This document shows positions 1 to 10,667 of a stretch of DNA of 64,000 bases, in pieces. Origin of the DNA: Perkinsus olseni. Taxonomy: Eukaryota > Perkinsozoa > Perkinsida > Perkinsidae. The notes beneath the pieces were generated by a model. That model worked only from the letters and a program-made list of their open reading frames with translations, made no database searches and was not told the DNA's origin. The number at the start of each line of letters is the position of its first letter. Position 1 is the stretch's first letter. Both the position numbers and the translations under genes were made by a program. The DNA is taken from the NCBI GenBank assembly GCA_013115135.1, contig JABANP010000046.1, forward strand, positions 1 through 64,000, in the 5' to 3' direction.

Positions 1-110
1 CGACCACTGTGACTTATTGATTGAGTGTTCGAGTCTACGAGTCGGTGCCCCAGCACTGCAAATACGACTAAGCTCCGCGAACTCAATGCTATAATCCTCG
101 CCGCGACAGA

Positions 111-192
111 GACAGCGTGTCCGAGTGGTTAAGGAGGTGGACTTGAAATCCACTGGGCTCTGCCCGCGCAGGTTCGAATCCTGCCGCTGTCG
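111..192 (+). tRNA. tRNA-Ser(TGA)
   Basis: An 82-nt type II tRNA: 7-bp acceptor stem GACAGCG/CGCTGTC, 3-bp D stem, anticodon loop CTTGAAA with anticodon TGA at 144-146, 14-nt variable arm, T arm with TTCGAAT, and discriminator G. It is the only AGA-type copy in the window whose first anticodon base is T, so it would read UCA. Otherwise it matches the AGA consensus. Confidence 0.95.
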
Positions 193-830
193 TATCGAAA
201 TATCACCAGGAGACGTACGAGTATTTGACAACATTCCCTTGGCAGGTTGCTATGATGCTTATCCTCTGATGCCGGCCCTCTACCTCTGATGAGCTTCCCG
301 AGTGAACTCACTCTTCCCGGCTGTCCGCCAGGGCTGCTCCCGCAGTGAGCACCATACGCGCCACGTGACAAACGGAGACGCTTCTAGCGGGCGAGAGCAT
401 GAGGAGTTAGAAGCGCGGAAAGAGGGAGGCATGGAATCAATCAAACGAAACTCTACCGACGAGTCCTTCATTTCCCGACTTTCTCTCAGGATCCACAGTC
501 CCCTAAAAATATACAGTTGAGTTTGGTGGCTCTCTCCCAGAAAATCTGATGCACACAAAGTTGACGTCCACGCCAGCAAGACGAAAACGTCTCTCCATTG
601 TGCTTACCTATATAACTATAACTCGCGTTTCGAGACAGTGGAAATTGATTGCCCCTCAACTGGTTCTTGGGACCAACCAAATTCCTCGAGCAAAGCGGCT
701 GCTCCCTCGGTTACAACTCGCGTTCTGAGACAGTGGAAATTGATTGCCCCTCAACTGGTTCTTGGGAGCAACCAAATTCCTCGAGCAAAGCGGCTGCTCC
801 CTCGGTTGGTTGCTAGATAGAGTCTGATGT

Positions 831-912
831 GATATTTTGGCCGAGTGGTTAAGGCGGCGGCCTGATTAGCCGTTGAGCTTTGCCTGCGAGGGTTCGAATC
901 CCTGAGGTGTCG
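831..912 (+). tRNA. tRNA-Ser-like gene with GAT (Ile) anticodon
   Basis: The body is that of the Ser-GCT genes, with a long variable arm and discriminator G, but the anticodon loop reads CTGATTA, giving GAT at 864-866. The acceptor stem is weakened (GATATTT against AGGTGTC, three G-T pairs) and the base of the T stem is a G-G mismatch. It is either a decayed copy or a chimeric tRNA that would put serine at Ile codons. Confidence 0.7.
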
Positions 913-1030
913 TTGGTGCGACCACTGTGACTTATTGATTGAGTGTTCAAGGCTATGTGTCTGAATTCCCCAGCACTGCGAATACGACTGAGCTCCCCGA
1001 AGTCAATCCTATAATCCTCGCCGCGACAGA

Positions 1031-1112
1031 GACAGCGTGTCCGAGTGGTTAAGGAGGTAGACTAGAAATCCACTGGCCTCTGCCCGCGCAGGTTCGAATC
1101 CTGCCGCTATCG
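1031..1112 (+). tRNA. tRNA-Ser(AGA), degenerate copy
   Basis: Anticodon AGA at 1064-1066. Three changes weaken it: an A-C mismatch in the anticodon stem (GTAGA/TCCAC), a mismatch in the acceptor stem (3' strand CGCTATC), and a changed variable arm (TGGCCTC). Confidence 0.75.
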
Positions 1113-1423
1113 TATCGAAGTATCACCAGGAGACGTACGAGTATTTGACAACATTCCCTTGGCAGGTTGCTATGATGCTTATCTTCTGATGCCGGCCCTC
1201 TACCTCTGATGAGCTTCCCGAGTGAACTCACTCTTCCCGGCTGTCCGCCAGGGCTGCTCCCGCAGTGATCACCATACGAGCCACGTGACAATCGTAGACG
1301 CTTCTAGCGGGCGAGAGCATGAGGAGTTGGAAATTGATTGCCCCTCAACTGGTTCTTGGGACCAACCAAATTCCTCGAGCAAAGCGGCTGCTCCCTCGGT
1401 TGGTTGCTAGATACGTCTGATGT

Positions 1424-1505
1424 GATACTTTGGCCGAGTGGTTAAGGCGGCGGCCTGCTAAGCCGTTGGGTTCTGCCCGCGAGGGTTCGAATCCCTCAGG
1501 TGTCG
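1424..1505 (+). tRNA. tRNA-Ser(GCT)
   Basis: 82 nt: acceptor stem GATACTT/AGGTGTC, anticodon stem GCGGC/GCCGT, loop CTGCTAA with GCT at 1457-1459, 14-nt variable arm, T arm GAGGG/CCCTC, discriminator G. Reads AGC/AGU. Confidence 0.95.
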
Positions 1506-1623
1506 TTGGTGCGGCCATTGTGACTTATTGATTGAGAGTTCAAGGCTACGAGTCTGAATTCCCCAGCACTGCGAATACGACTGAGCTCCCCGAAGTCAAT
1601 CCTATAATCCTCGCCGCGACAGA

Positions 1624-1705
1624 GACAGCGTGTCCGAGTGGTTAAGGAGGTGGACTAGAAATCCACTGGGCTCTGCCCGCGCAGGTTCGAATCCTGCCGC
1701 TGTCG
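1624..1705 (+). tRNA. tRNA-Ser(AGA)
   Basis: Consensus 82-nt copy, anticodon AGA at 1657-1659. It is followed by CATCG rather than the usual TATCG. Confidence 0.96.
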
Positions 1706-2224
1706 CATCGAAATGTCACCAGGAGACGTACGAGTATTTGGCTACATTTCTTCGGCAGGTTGCTATGATGCTTATCTTCTGATGCCGGCCCTCTACCTCT
1801 AATGAGCTTCCTGAGTGAACTCACTCTTCCCAGCTGTCCGTCAGGGCTGCTCTCGCAGTGATCACCATACGAGCCACGTGACAACCGTAGACGCTTCTAG
1901 CGGGCGAGAGCATGAGGAGTTAGAAGCGCGGAAAGAGGGAGGCATGGAAACAATCAAACGAAACTCTACCGACGACTCCTTCATTTCCCGACTTTCTCTC
2001 AGGATCCACAGTCCCCGAAAAATATACAGTTGAGTTTGGTGGCTCTCTCCCAGAAAATCTGACGCATACAAAGTTGACGTCCACGCCAGCAAGACGAAAA
2101 CGTCTCTCCATTGTGCATACCTATATAACTATAACTCGCGTTTCGAGACAGTGGAAATTGATTGCCCCTCAACTGGTTCTTGGGACCAACCAAATTCCTC
2201 GAGCAAAGCGGCTGCTCCCTCGGT

Positions 2225-2319
2225 TACAACTCGCGTTTCGAGACAGTGGAAATTGATTGCCCCTCAACTGGTTCTTGGGACCGACCAAATTCCTCGAGCA
2301 AAGCGGCTGCTCCCTCGGT
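2225..2319. repeat. 95-bp internal tandem duplication (representative copy)
   Basis: The segment from ACAACTCGCGTTTCGAGAC to CTGCTCCCTCGGT occurs twice in 920- and 688-bp units and once in 825- and 593-bp units. It lies just upstream of the Ser-GCT gene. Presence or absence is independent of the 231-bp block, which gives four unit length classes. Confidence 0.85.
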
Positions 2320-2343
2320 TGGTTGCTAGAAACAGTCTGATGT

Positions 2344-2425
2344 GACACTTTGGCCGAGTGGTTAAGGCGGCGGCCTGCTAAGCCGTTGGGCTCTGCCCGC
2401 GAGGGTTCGAATCCCTCAGGTGTCG
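2344..2425 (+). tRNA. tRNA-Ser(GCT)
   Basis: Consensus GCT copy with acceptor strand GACACTT, which gives one more Watson-Crick pair than the GATACTT variants. Confidence 0.96.
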
Positions 2426-2543
2426 TTGGTGCGGCCATTGTGACTTATTGATTGAGTGCTCAAGGCTACGAGTCTGAATTCCCCAGCACTGCGAATACGA
2501 CTGAGCTCCCCGAAGTCAATCCTATAATCCTCGCCGCGACAGA

Positions 2544-2625
2544 GACAGCGTGTCCGAGTGGTTAAGGAGGTGGACTAGAAATCCACTGGGCTCTGCCCGC
2601 GCAGGTTCGAATCCTGCCGCTGTCG
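2544..2625 (+). tRNA. tRNA-Ser(AGA)
   Basis: Consensus copy with fully paired acceptor, anticodon and T stems. Starts 200 bp after the preceding GCT gene. Confidence 0.96.
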
Positions 2626-2841
2626 TATCGAAATGTCACCAGGAGACGTATGAGTATTTGGCAACATTCCTTCGGCAGGTTGCTATGATGCTTATCTTCT
2701 GATGCCGGCCCTCTACCTCTGATGAGCTTCCTGAGTGAACTCACTCTTCCCGGCTGTCCGTCAGGGCTGCTCCCGCAGTGATCACCATACGAGCCACGTG
2801 ACAATCGTAGACGCTTCTAGCGGGCGAGAGCATGAGGAGTT

Positions 2842-3072
2842 AGAAGCGCGGAAAGAGGGAGGCATGGAAACAATCAAACGAAACTCTACCGACGAGTCCT
2901 TCATTTCCCGACTTTCTCTCAGGATCCACAGTCCCCGAAAAATATACAGTTGAGTTTAGTGGCTCTCTCCCAGAAAATCTGATGCATACAAAGTTGACGT
3001 CCACGCCAGCAAGACGAAAACGTCTCTCCATTGTGCTTACCTATATAACTATAACTCGCGTTTCGAGACAGT
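2842..3072. repeat. 231-bp optional spacer block (representative copy)
   Basis: In 593- and 688-bp units the sequence runs directly from GAGGAGTT into GGAAATTG. In 825- and 920-bp units this block separates the two. Copies occur in units starting at 111, 1624, 2544, 3369, 4289, 5802, 7315, 8826 and 9747, and truncated at the array end (10,668 unit). It contains a TATA-like CTATATAACTATAA stretch near its 3' end and no recognised RNA gene. It could hold an unrecognised small RNA or simply be spacer. Confidence 0.85.
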
Positions 3073-3168
3073 GGAAATTGATTGCCCCTCAACTGGTTCT
3101 TGGGACCAACCAAATTCCTCGAGCAAAGCGGCTGCTCCCTCGGTTGGTTGCTAGATACAGTCTGATGT

Positions 3169-3250
3169 GACACTTTGGCCGAGTGGTTAAGGCGGCGGCC
3201 TGCTAAGCCGTTGGGCTCTGCCCGCGAGGGTTCGAATCCCTCAGGTGTCG
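3169..3250 (+). tRNA. tRNA-Ser(GCT)
   Basis: Consensus copy (GACACTT acceptor). This unit lacks the 95-bp duplication. Confidence 0.96.
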
Positions 3251-3368
3251 TTGGTGCGGCCATTGTGACTTATTGATTGAGTGTTCAAGGCTACGAGTCT
3301 GAATTCCCCAGCACTGCGAATACGACTGAGCTCCCCGAAGTCAATCCTATAATCCTCGCCGCGACAGA

Positions 3369-3450
3369 GACAGCGTGTCCGAGTGGTTAAGGAGGTGGAC
3401 TAGAAATCCACTGGGCTCTGCCCGCGCAGGTTCGAATCCTGCCGCTGTCG
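3369..3450 (+). tRNA. tRNA-Ser(AGA)
   Basis: Consensus copy; anticodon AGA at 3402-3404. Confidence 0.96.
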
Positions 3451-4088
3451 TATCGAAATGTCACCAGGAGACGTACGAGTATTTGGCTACATTTCTTCGG
3501 CAGGTTGCTATGATGCTTATCTTCTGATGCCGGCCCTCTACCTCTGATGAGCTTCCCGAGTGAACTCACTCTTCCCGGCTGTCCGCCAGGGCTGCTCCCG
3601 CAGTGATCACCATACGAGCCACGTGACAATCGTAGACGCTTCTAGCGGGCGAGAGCATGAGGAGTTAGAAGCGCGGAAAGAGGGAGGCATGGAAACAATC
3701 AAACGAAACTCTACCGACGAGTCCTTCATTTCCCGACTTTCTCTCAGGATCCACAGTCCCCGAAAAATATACAGTTGAGTTTAGTGGCTCTCTCCCAGAA
3801 AATCTGATGCACACAAAGTTGACGTCCACGCCAGCAAGACGAAAACGTCTCTCCATTGTGCTTACCTATATAACTATAACTCGCGTTTCGAGACAGTGGA
3901 AATTGATTGCCCCTCAACTGGTTCTTGGGACCAACCAAATTCCTCGAGCAAAGCGGCTGCTCCCTCGGTTACAACTCGCGTTTCGAGACAGTGGAAATTG
4001 ATTGCCCCTCAACTGGTTCTTGGGACCAACCAAATTCCTCGAGCAAAGCGGCTGCTCCCTCGGTTGGTTGCTAGATACAGTCTGATGT

Positions 4089-4170
4089 GATACTTTGGCC
4101 GAGTGGTTAAGGCGGCGGCCTGCTAAGCCGTTGGGCTCTGCCCGCGAGGGTTCGAATCCCTCAGGTGTCG
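4089..4170 (+). tRNA. tRNA-Ser(GCT)
   Basis: Intact copy with the GATACTT acceptor variant (one G-T pair where GACACTT copies have C-G). Confidence 0.95.
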
Positions 4171-4288
4171 TTGGTGCGGCCATTGTGACTTATTGATTGA
4201 GTGTTCAAGGCTACGAGTCTGAATTCCCCAGCACTGCGAATACGACTGAGCTCCCCGAAGTCAATCCTATAATCCTAGCCGCGACAGA

Positions 4289-4370
4289 GACAGCGTGTCC
4301 GAGTGGTTAAGGAGGTGGACTAGAAATCCACTGGGCTCTGCCCGCGCAGGTTCGAATCCTGCCGCTGTCG
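4289..4370 (+). tRNA. tRNA-Ser(AGA)
   Basis: Consensus copy. The 5' flank reads CCTAGCCGC instead of CCTCGCCGC, a spacer variant shared with several later units. Confidence 0.96.
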
Positions 4371-4913
4371 TATCGAAATGTCACCAGGAGACGTACGAGT
4401 ATTTGGCAACATTCCTTCGGCAGGTTGCTATGATGCTTATCTTCTGATGCCGGCCCTCTACCTCTGATGAGCTTCCTGAGTGAACTCACTCTTCCCGGCT
4501 GTCCGTCAGGGCTGCTCCCGCAGTGATCACCATACGAGCCACGTGACAATCGTAGACGCTTCTAGCGGGCGAGAGCATGAGGAGTTAGAAGCGCGGAAAG
4601 AGGGAGGCATGGAAACAATCAAACGAAACTCTACCGACGAGTCCTTCATTTCCCGACTTTCTCTCAGGATCCACAGTCCCCGAAAAATATACAGTTGAGT
4701 TTAGTGGATCTCTCCCAGAAAATCTGATGCACACAAAGTTGACGTCCACGCCAGCAAGACGAAAACGTCTCTCCATTTTGCTTACCTATATAACTATAAC
4801 TCGCGTTTCGAGACAGTGGAAATTGATTGCCCCTCAACTGGTTCTTGGGACCAACCAAATTCCTCGAGCAAAGCGGCTGCTCCCTCGGTTGGTTGCTAGA
4901 TACAGTCTGATGT

Positions 4914-4995
4914 GATACTTTGGCCGAGTGGTTAAGGCGGCGGCCTGCTAAGCCGTTGGGCTCTGCCCGCGAGGGTTCGAATCCCTCAGGTGTCG
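4914..4995 (+). tRNA. tRNA-Ser(GCT)
   Basis: Intact copy, GATACTT acceptor variant; anticodon GCT at 4947-4949. Confidence 0.95.
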
Positions 4996-5113
4996 TTGGT
5001 GCGGCCATTGTGACTTATTGATTGAGTGTTCAAGGCTACGAGTCTGAATTCCCCAGCACTGCGAATACGACTGAGCTCCCCGAAGTCAATCCTATAATCC
5101 TCGCCGCGACAGA

Positions 5114-5195
5114 GACAGCGTGTCCGAGTGGTTAAGGAGGTGGACTAGAAATCCACTGGGCTCTGCCCGCGCAGGTTCGAATCCTGCCGCTGTCG
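5114..5195 (+). tRNA. tRNA-Ser(AGA)
   Basis: Consensus copy. It begins the only 688-bp unit, which has the 95-bp duplication but not the 231-bp block. Confidence 0.96.
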
Positions 5196-5601
5196 TATCG
5201 AAATGTCACCAGGAGACGTGTGAGTATTTGGCAACATTCCTTCGGCAGGTTGCTATGATGCTTATCTTCTGATGCCGGCCCTCTACCTCTGATGAGCTTC
5301 CCGAGTGAACTCACTCTTCCCGGCTGTCCGCCAGGGCTGCTCCCGCAGTGATCACCATACGAGCCACGTGACAATCGTAGACGCTTCTAGCGGGCGAGAG
5401 CATGAGGAGTTGGAAATGGATTGCCCCTCAACTGGTTCTTGGGACCAACCAAATTCCTCGAGCAAAGCGGCTGCTCCCTCGGTTACAACTCGCGTTCGAG
5501 ACAGTGGAAATTGATTGCCCCTCAACTGGTTCTTGGGACCGACCAAATTCCTCGAGCAAAGCGGCTGCTCCCTCGGTTGGTTGCTAGAAACAGTCTGATG
5601 T

Positions 5602-5683
5602 GACACTTTGGCCGAGTGGTTAAGGCGGCGGCCTGCTAAGCCGTTGGGCTCTGCCCGCGAGGGTTCGAATCCCTCAGGTGTCG
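5602..5683 (+). tRNA. tRNA-Ser(GCT)
   Basis: Consensus copy, GACACTT acceptor. The 3' flank reads CTGGTGC instead of TTGGTGC. Confidence 0.96.
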
Positions 5684-5801
5684 CTGGTGCGGCCATTGTG
5701 ACTTATTGATTGAGTGTTCAAGGCTACGAGTCTGAATTCCCCAGCACTGCGAATACGACTGAGCTCCCCGAAGTCAATCCTATAATCCTAGCCGCGACAG
5801 A

Positions 5802-5883
5802 GACAGCGTGTCCGTGTGGTTAAGGAGGTGGACTAGAAATCCACTGGGCTCTGCTCGCGCAGGTTCGAATCCTGCCGCTGTCG
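5802..5883 (+). tRNA. tRNA-Ser(AGA) with altered D loop
   Basis: Anticodon and stems are intact, but the D arm reads TCCGTGTGG rather than TCCGAGTGG. The change removes the conserved A at position 14, which normally pairs with U8 and lies in the Pol III A box. The variable arm also has CTCGC for CCCGC. Function is doubtful. Confidence 0.8.
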
Positions 5884-6521
5884 TATCGAAATGTCACCAG
5901 GAGACGTATGAGTATTTGGCAACATTCCTTCGGCAGGTTGCTATGATGCTTATCTTCTGATGCCGGCCCTCTACCTCTGATGAGCTTCCTGAGTGAACTC
6001 ACTCTTCCCGGCTGTCCGTCAGGGCTGCTCTCGCAGTGATCACCATACGAGCCACGTGACAATCGTAGACGCTTCTAGCGGGCGAGAGCATGAGGAGTTA
6101 GAAGCGCGGAAAGAGGGAGGCATGGAAACAATCAAACGAAACTCTACCGACGAGTCCTTCATTTCCCGACTTTCTCTCAGGATCCACAGTCCCCGAAAAA
6201 TATACAGTTGAGTTTGGTGGCTCTCTCCCAGAAAATCTGATGCACACAAAGTTGACGTCCACGCCAGCAAGACGAAAACGTCTCTCCATTGTGCTTACCT
6301 ATATAACTATAACTCGCGTTTCGAGACAGTGGAAATTGATTGCCCCTCAACTGGTTCTTGGGACCAACCAACTTCCTCGAGCAAAGCGGCTGCTCCCTCG
6401 GTTACAACTCGCGTTTTGAGACAGTGGAAATTGATTGCCCCTCAACTGGTTCTTGGGAGCAACCAAATTCCTCGAGCAAAGCGGCTGCTCCCTCGGTTGG
6501 TTGCTAGATACAGTCTGACGT

Positions 6522-6603
6522 GATATTTTCGCCGAGTGGTTAAGGCGGCGGCCTGATAAGCCGTTGGGCTTTGCCCGCGAGGGTTCGAATCCCTGCGGTG
6601 TCG
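6522..6603 (+). tRNA. tRNA-Ser-like gene with GAT (Ile) anticodon
   Basis: Second copy with the serine body and GAT at 6555-6557 (loop CTGATAA). It also has C at position 9, a T-C mismatch at the inner end of the acceptor stem (GATATTT/CGGTGTC) and a G-G at the base of the T stem. It lies in the same relative place as the copy at 831 within a larger duplicated block. Confidence 0.7.
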
Positions 6604-6721
6604 TAGGTGCGACCACTGTGACTTATTGATTGAGTGTTCAAGGCTACGAGTCTGAATTCCCCAGCACTGCGAATACGACTGAGCTCCCCGAAGTCAATCC
6701 TATAATCCTCGCCGCGACAGA

Positions 6722-6803
6722 GACAGCGTGTCCGAGTGGTTAAGGAGGTGGACTAGAAATCCACTGGGCTCTGCCCGCGCAGGTTCGAATCCTGCCGCTG
6801 TCG
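6722..6803 (+). tRNA. tRNA-Ser(AGA)
   Basis: Consensus copy; anticodon AGA at 6755-6757. Confidence 0.96.
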
Positions 6804-7114
6804 TATCGAAATGTCACCAGGAGACGTACGAGTATTTGACAACATTCCCTTGCCAGGTTGCTATGATGCTTATCTTCTGATGCCGGCCCTCTACCTCTGA
6901 TGAGCTTCCCGAGTGAACTCACTCTTCCCGGCTGTCCGCCAGGGCTGCTCCCGCAGTGATCACCATACGAGCCACGTGACAATCGTAGACGCTTCTAGCG
7001 GGCGAGAGCATGAGGAGTTGGAAATGGATTGCCCCTCAACTGGTTCTTGGGACCAACCAAATTCCTCGAGCAAAGCGGCTGCTCCCTCGGTTGGTTGCTA
7101 GATACGTCTGATGT

Positions 7115-7196
7115 GACACTTTGGCCGAGTGGTTAAGGCGGCGGCCTGCTAAGCCGTTGGGCTCTGCCCTCGAGGGTTCGAATCCCTCAGGTGTCG
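7115..7196 (+). tRNA. tRNA-Ser(GCT)
   Basis: Intact stems. The variable arm ends CTGCCCTC rather than CTGCCCGC. Confidence 0.93.
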
Positions 7197-7314
7197 TTGG
7201 TGCGGCCATTGTGACTTATTGATTGAGAGTTCAAGGCTACGAGTCTGAATTCCCCAGCACTGCGAATACGACTGAGCTCCCCGAAGTCAATCCTATAATC
7301 CTCGCCGCGACAGA

Positions 7315-7396
7315 GACAGCGTGTCCGAGTGGTTAAGGAGGTGGACTAGAAATCCACTGGGCGCTGCCCGCGCAGGTTCTAATCCTGCCGCTGTCG
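7315..7396 (+). tRNA. tRNA-Ser(AGA), B-box mutated
   Basis: The T loop reads GGTTCTAATCC: the near-invariant G of TTCGA is replaced by T, which hits both the T-loop fold and the Pol III B box. The variable arm has GCGCTG for GGCTCTG. Probably inactive. Confidence 0.7.
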
Positions 7397-8032
7397 TATC
7401 GAAATGTCACCAGGAGACGTACGAGTATTTGGCTACATTTCTTCGGCAGGTTGCTATGATGCTCATCTTCTGATGCCGGCCCTCTACCTCTAATGAGCTG
7501 CCTGAGTGAACTCACTCTTCCCGGCTGTCCGTCAGGGCTGCTCTCGCAGTGATCACCATACGAGCCACGTGACAACCGTAGACGCTTCTAGCGGGCGAGA
7601 GCATGAGGAGTTAGAAGCGCGGAAAGAGGGAGGCATGGAAACAATCAAACGAAACTCTACCGACGACTCCTTCATTTCCCGACTTTCTCAGGATCCACAG
7701 TCCCCGAAAAATATACAGTTGAGTTTGGTGGCTCTCTCCCAGAAAATCTGATGCATACAAAGTTGACGTCCACGCCAGCAAGACGAAAACGTCTCTCCAT
7801 TGTGCTTACCTATATAACCATAACTCGCGTTTCGAGACAGTGGAAATTGATTGCCCCTCAACTGGTTCTTGGGACCAACCAAATTCCTCGAGCAAAGCGG
7901 CTGCTCCCTCGGTTACAACTCGCGTTTCGAGACAGTGGAAATTGATTGCCCCTTAACTGGTTCTTGGGAGCAACCAAATTCCTCGAGCAAAGCGGCTGCT
8001 TACTCGGTTGGTTGCTAGATACAGTCTGATGT

Positions 8033-8114
8033 GATACTTTGGCCGAGTGGTTAAGGCGGCGGCCTGCTAAGCCTTTGGGCTCTGCCCGCGAGGGTTCGAA
8101 TCCCCCAGGTGTCG
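8033..8114 (+). tRNA. tRNA-Ser(GCT), degenerate copy
   Basis: Anticodon GCT is kept. The anticodon stem 3' strand is GCCTT instead of GCCGT (C-T mismatch), and the T stem 3' strand is CCCCC instead of CCCTC. Confidence 0.75.
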
Positions 8115-8232
8115 TTGGTGCGGCCATTGTGATTTATTGGTTGAGTGTTCAAGGCTACGAGTCTGAATTCCCCAGTACTGCGAATACGACTGAGCTCCCA
8201 GAAGTCAATCCTATAATCCTGGCCGCAACAGA

Positions 8233-8314
8233 GACAGCGTGTCCGAGTGGTTAAGGAGGTGGACTAGAAATCCACTGGGCTCTGCCCGCGCAGGTTCGAA
8301 TCCTGCCGCTGTCG
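8233..8314 (+). tRNA. tRNA-Ser(AGA)
   Basis: Consensus copy; the 5' flank has CCGCAACAGA for CCGCGACAGA. Confidence 0.96.
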
Positions 8315-8625
8315 TATCGAAATGTCACCAGGAGACGTACGAGTATTTGGCAACATTCCTTCGGCAGGTTGCTATGATGCTTATCTTCTGATGCCGGCCC
8401 TCTACCTCTGATGAGCTTCCCGAGTGAACTCACTCTTCCCGGCTGTCCGCCAGGGCTGCTCCCGCAGTGATCACCATACGCGCCACGTGACAATCGTAGA
8501 CGCTTCTAGCGGGCGAGAGCATGAGGAGTTGGAAATTGATTGCCCCTCAACTGGTTCTTGGGACCAACCAAATTCCTCGAGCAAAGCGGCTGCTCCCTCG
8601 GTTGGTTGCTAGATACGTCTGATGT

Positions 8626-8707
8626 GACACTTTGGCCGAGTGGTTAAGGCGGCGGCCTGCTAAGCCGTTGGGCTCTGCCCGCGAGGGTTCGAATCCCTCA
8701 GGTGTCG
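8626..8707 (+). tRNA. tRNA-Ser(GCT)
   Basis: Consensus copy, GACACTT acceptor, in a 593-bp unit. Confidence 0.96.
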
Positions 8708-8825
8708 TTGGTGCGGCCATTGTGACTTATTGATTGAGAGTTCAAGGCTATGTGTCTGAATTCCCCAGCACTGCGAATACGACTGAGCTCCCCGAAGTCA
8801 ATCCTATAATCCTCGCCGCGACAGA

Positions 8826-8907
8826 GACAGCGTGTCCGAGTGGTTCAGGAGGTGGACTAGAAATCCACTGGGCTCTGCCCGCGCAGGTTCGAATCCTGCC
8901 GCTGTCG
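8826..8907 (+). tRNA. tRNA-Ser(AGA), D-loop variant
   Basis: Stems and anticodon are intact. The D loop reads GGTTCAGGA for GGTTAAGGA, changing an A just before the 3' strand of the D stem. Confidence 0.88.
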
Positions 8908-9546
8908 TATCGAAATGTCACCAGGAGACGTACGAGTATTTGGCTACGTTTCTTCGGCAGGTTGCTATGATGCTTATCTTCTGATGCCGGCCCTCTACCT
9001 CTAATGAGCTTCCTGAGTGAACTCACTCTTCCCGGCTGTCCGTCAGGGCTGCTCTCGCAGTGATCACCATACGAGCCACGTGACAACCGTAGACGCTTCT
9101 AGCGGGCGAGAGCATGAGGAGTTAGAAGCGCGGAAAGAGGGAGGCATGGAAACAATCAAACGAAACTCTACCGACGAGCTCCTTCATTTCCCGACTTTCT
9201 CTCAGGATCCACAGTCCCCGAAAAATATACAGTTGAGTTTAGTGGCTCTCTCCCAGAAAATCTGATGCATACAAAGTTGACGTCCACGCCAGCAAGACGA
9301 AAACGTCTCTCCATTGTGCTTACCTATATAACTATAACTCGCGTTTCGAGACAGTGGAAATTGATTGCCCCTCAACTGGTTCTTGGGACCAACCAAATTC
9401 CTCGAGCAAAGCGGCTGCTCCCTCGGTTACAACTCGCGTTTCGAGACAGTGGAAATTGATTGCCCCTCAACTGGTTCTTGGGACCAACCAAATTCCTCGA
9501 GCAAAGCGGCTGCTCCCCCGGTTGGTTGCTAGATAAAGTCTGATGT

Positions 9547-9628
9547 GACACTTTGGCCGAGTGGTTAAGGCGGCGGCCTGCTAAGCCGTTGGGCTCTGCC
9601 CGCGAGGGTTCGAATCCCTCAGGTGTCG
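9547..9628 (+). tRNA. tRNA-Ser(GCT)
   Basis: Consensus copy, GACACTT acceptor; anticodon GCT at 9580-9582. Confidence 0.96.
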
Positions 9629-9746
9629 TTGGTGAGGCCATTGTGACTTATTGATTGAGTGTTCAAGGCTACGAGTCTGAATTCCCCAGCACTGCGAATA
9701 CGACTGAGCTCCCCGAAGTCAATCCTATAATCCTAGCCGCGACAGA

Positions 9747-9828
9747 GACAGCGTGTCCGAGTGGTTAAGGAGGTGGACTAGAAATCCACTGGGCTCTGCC
9801 CGCGCAGATTCGAATCCTGCCGCTGTCG
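9747..9828 (+). tRNA. tRNA-Ser(AGA), T-stem variant
   Basis: The T arm reads CAGATTCGAAT rather than CAGGTTCGAAT. This breaks the closing G-C pair of the T stem and alters the first positions of the B box. Confidence 0.8.
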
Positions 9829-10467
9829 TATCGAAATGTCACCAGGAGACGTACGAGTATTTGGCAACATTCCTTCGGCAGGTTGCTATGATGCTTATCT
9901 TCTGATGCCGGCCCTCTACCTCTGATGAGCTTCCTGAGTGAACTCACTCTTCCCGGCTGTCCGTCAGGGCTGCTCCCGCAGTGATCACCATACGAGCCAC
10001 GTGACAAATCGTAGACGCTTCTAGCGGGCGAGAGCATGAGGAGTTAGAAGCGCGGAAAGAGGGAGGCATGGAAACAATCAAACGAAACTCTACCGACGAG
10101 TCCTTCATTTCCCGACTTTCTCTCAGGATCCACAGTCCCCGAAAAATATACAGTTGAGTTTGGTGGCTCTCTCCCAGAAAATCTGATGCATACAAAGTTG
10201 ACGTCCACGCCAGCAAGACGAAAACGTCTCTCCATTGTGCTTACCTATATAACTATAACTCGCGTTTCGAGACAGTGGAAATTGATTGCCCCTCAACTGG
10301 TTCTTGGGACCAACCAAATTCCTCGAGCAAAGCGGCTGCTCACTCGGTTACAACTCGCGTTTCGAGACCGCGGAAATTGATTGCCCCTCAACTGGTTCTT
10401 GGGAGCAACCAAATTCCTCGAGCAAAGCGGCTGCTCCCTCGGTTGGTTGCTAGATACAGTCTGATGT

Positions 10468-10549
10468 GACACTTTGGCCGAGTGGTTAAGGCGGCGGCCT
10501 GCTAAGCCGTTGGGCTCTGCCCGCGAGGCTTCGAATCCCTCAAGTGTCG
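10468..10549 (+). tRNA. tRNA-Ser(GCT), degenerate copy
   Basis: The T arm reads GAGGCTTCGAAT (closing pair lost) and the acceptor 3' strand is AAGTGTC instead of AGGTGTC. Anticodon GCT is kept at 10,501-10,503. The last GCT copy of the array. Confidence 0.75.
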
Positions 10550-10667
10550 TTGCTGCGGCCATTGTGATTTATTGATTGAGTGTTCGAGGCTACGAGTCTG
10601 AATTCCCCAGCACTGCGAACACGACTGAGCTCCTCGAAGTCAATCCTATAATCCTAGCCGCAACAGA

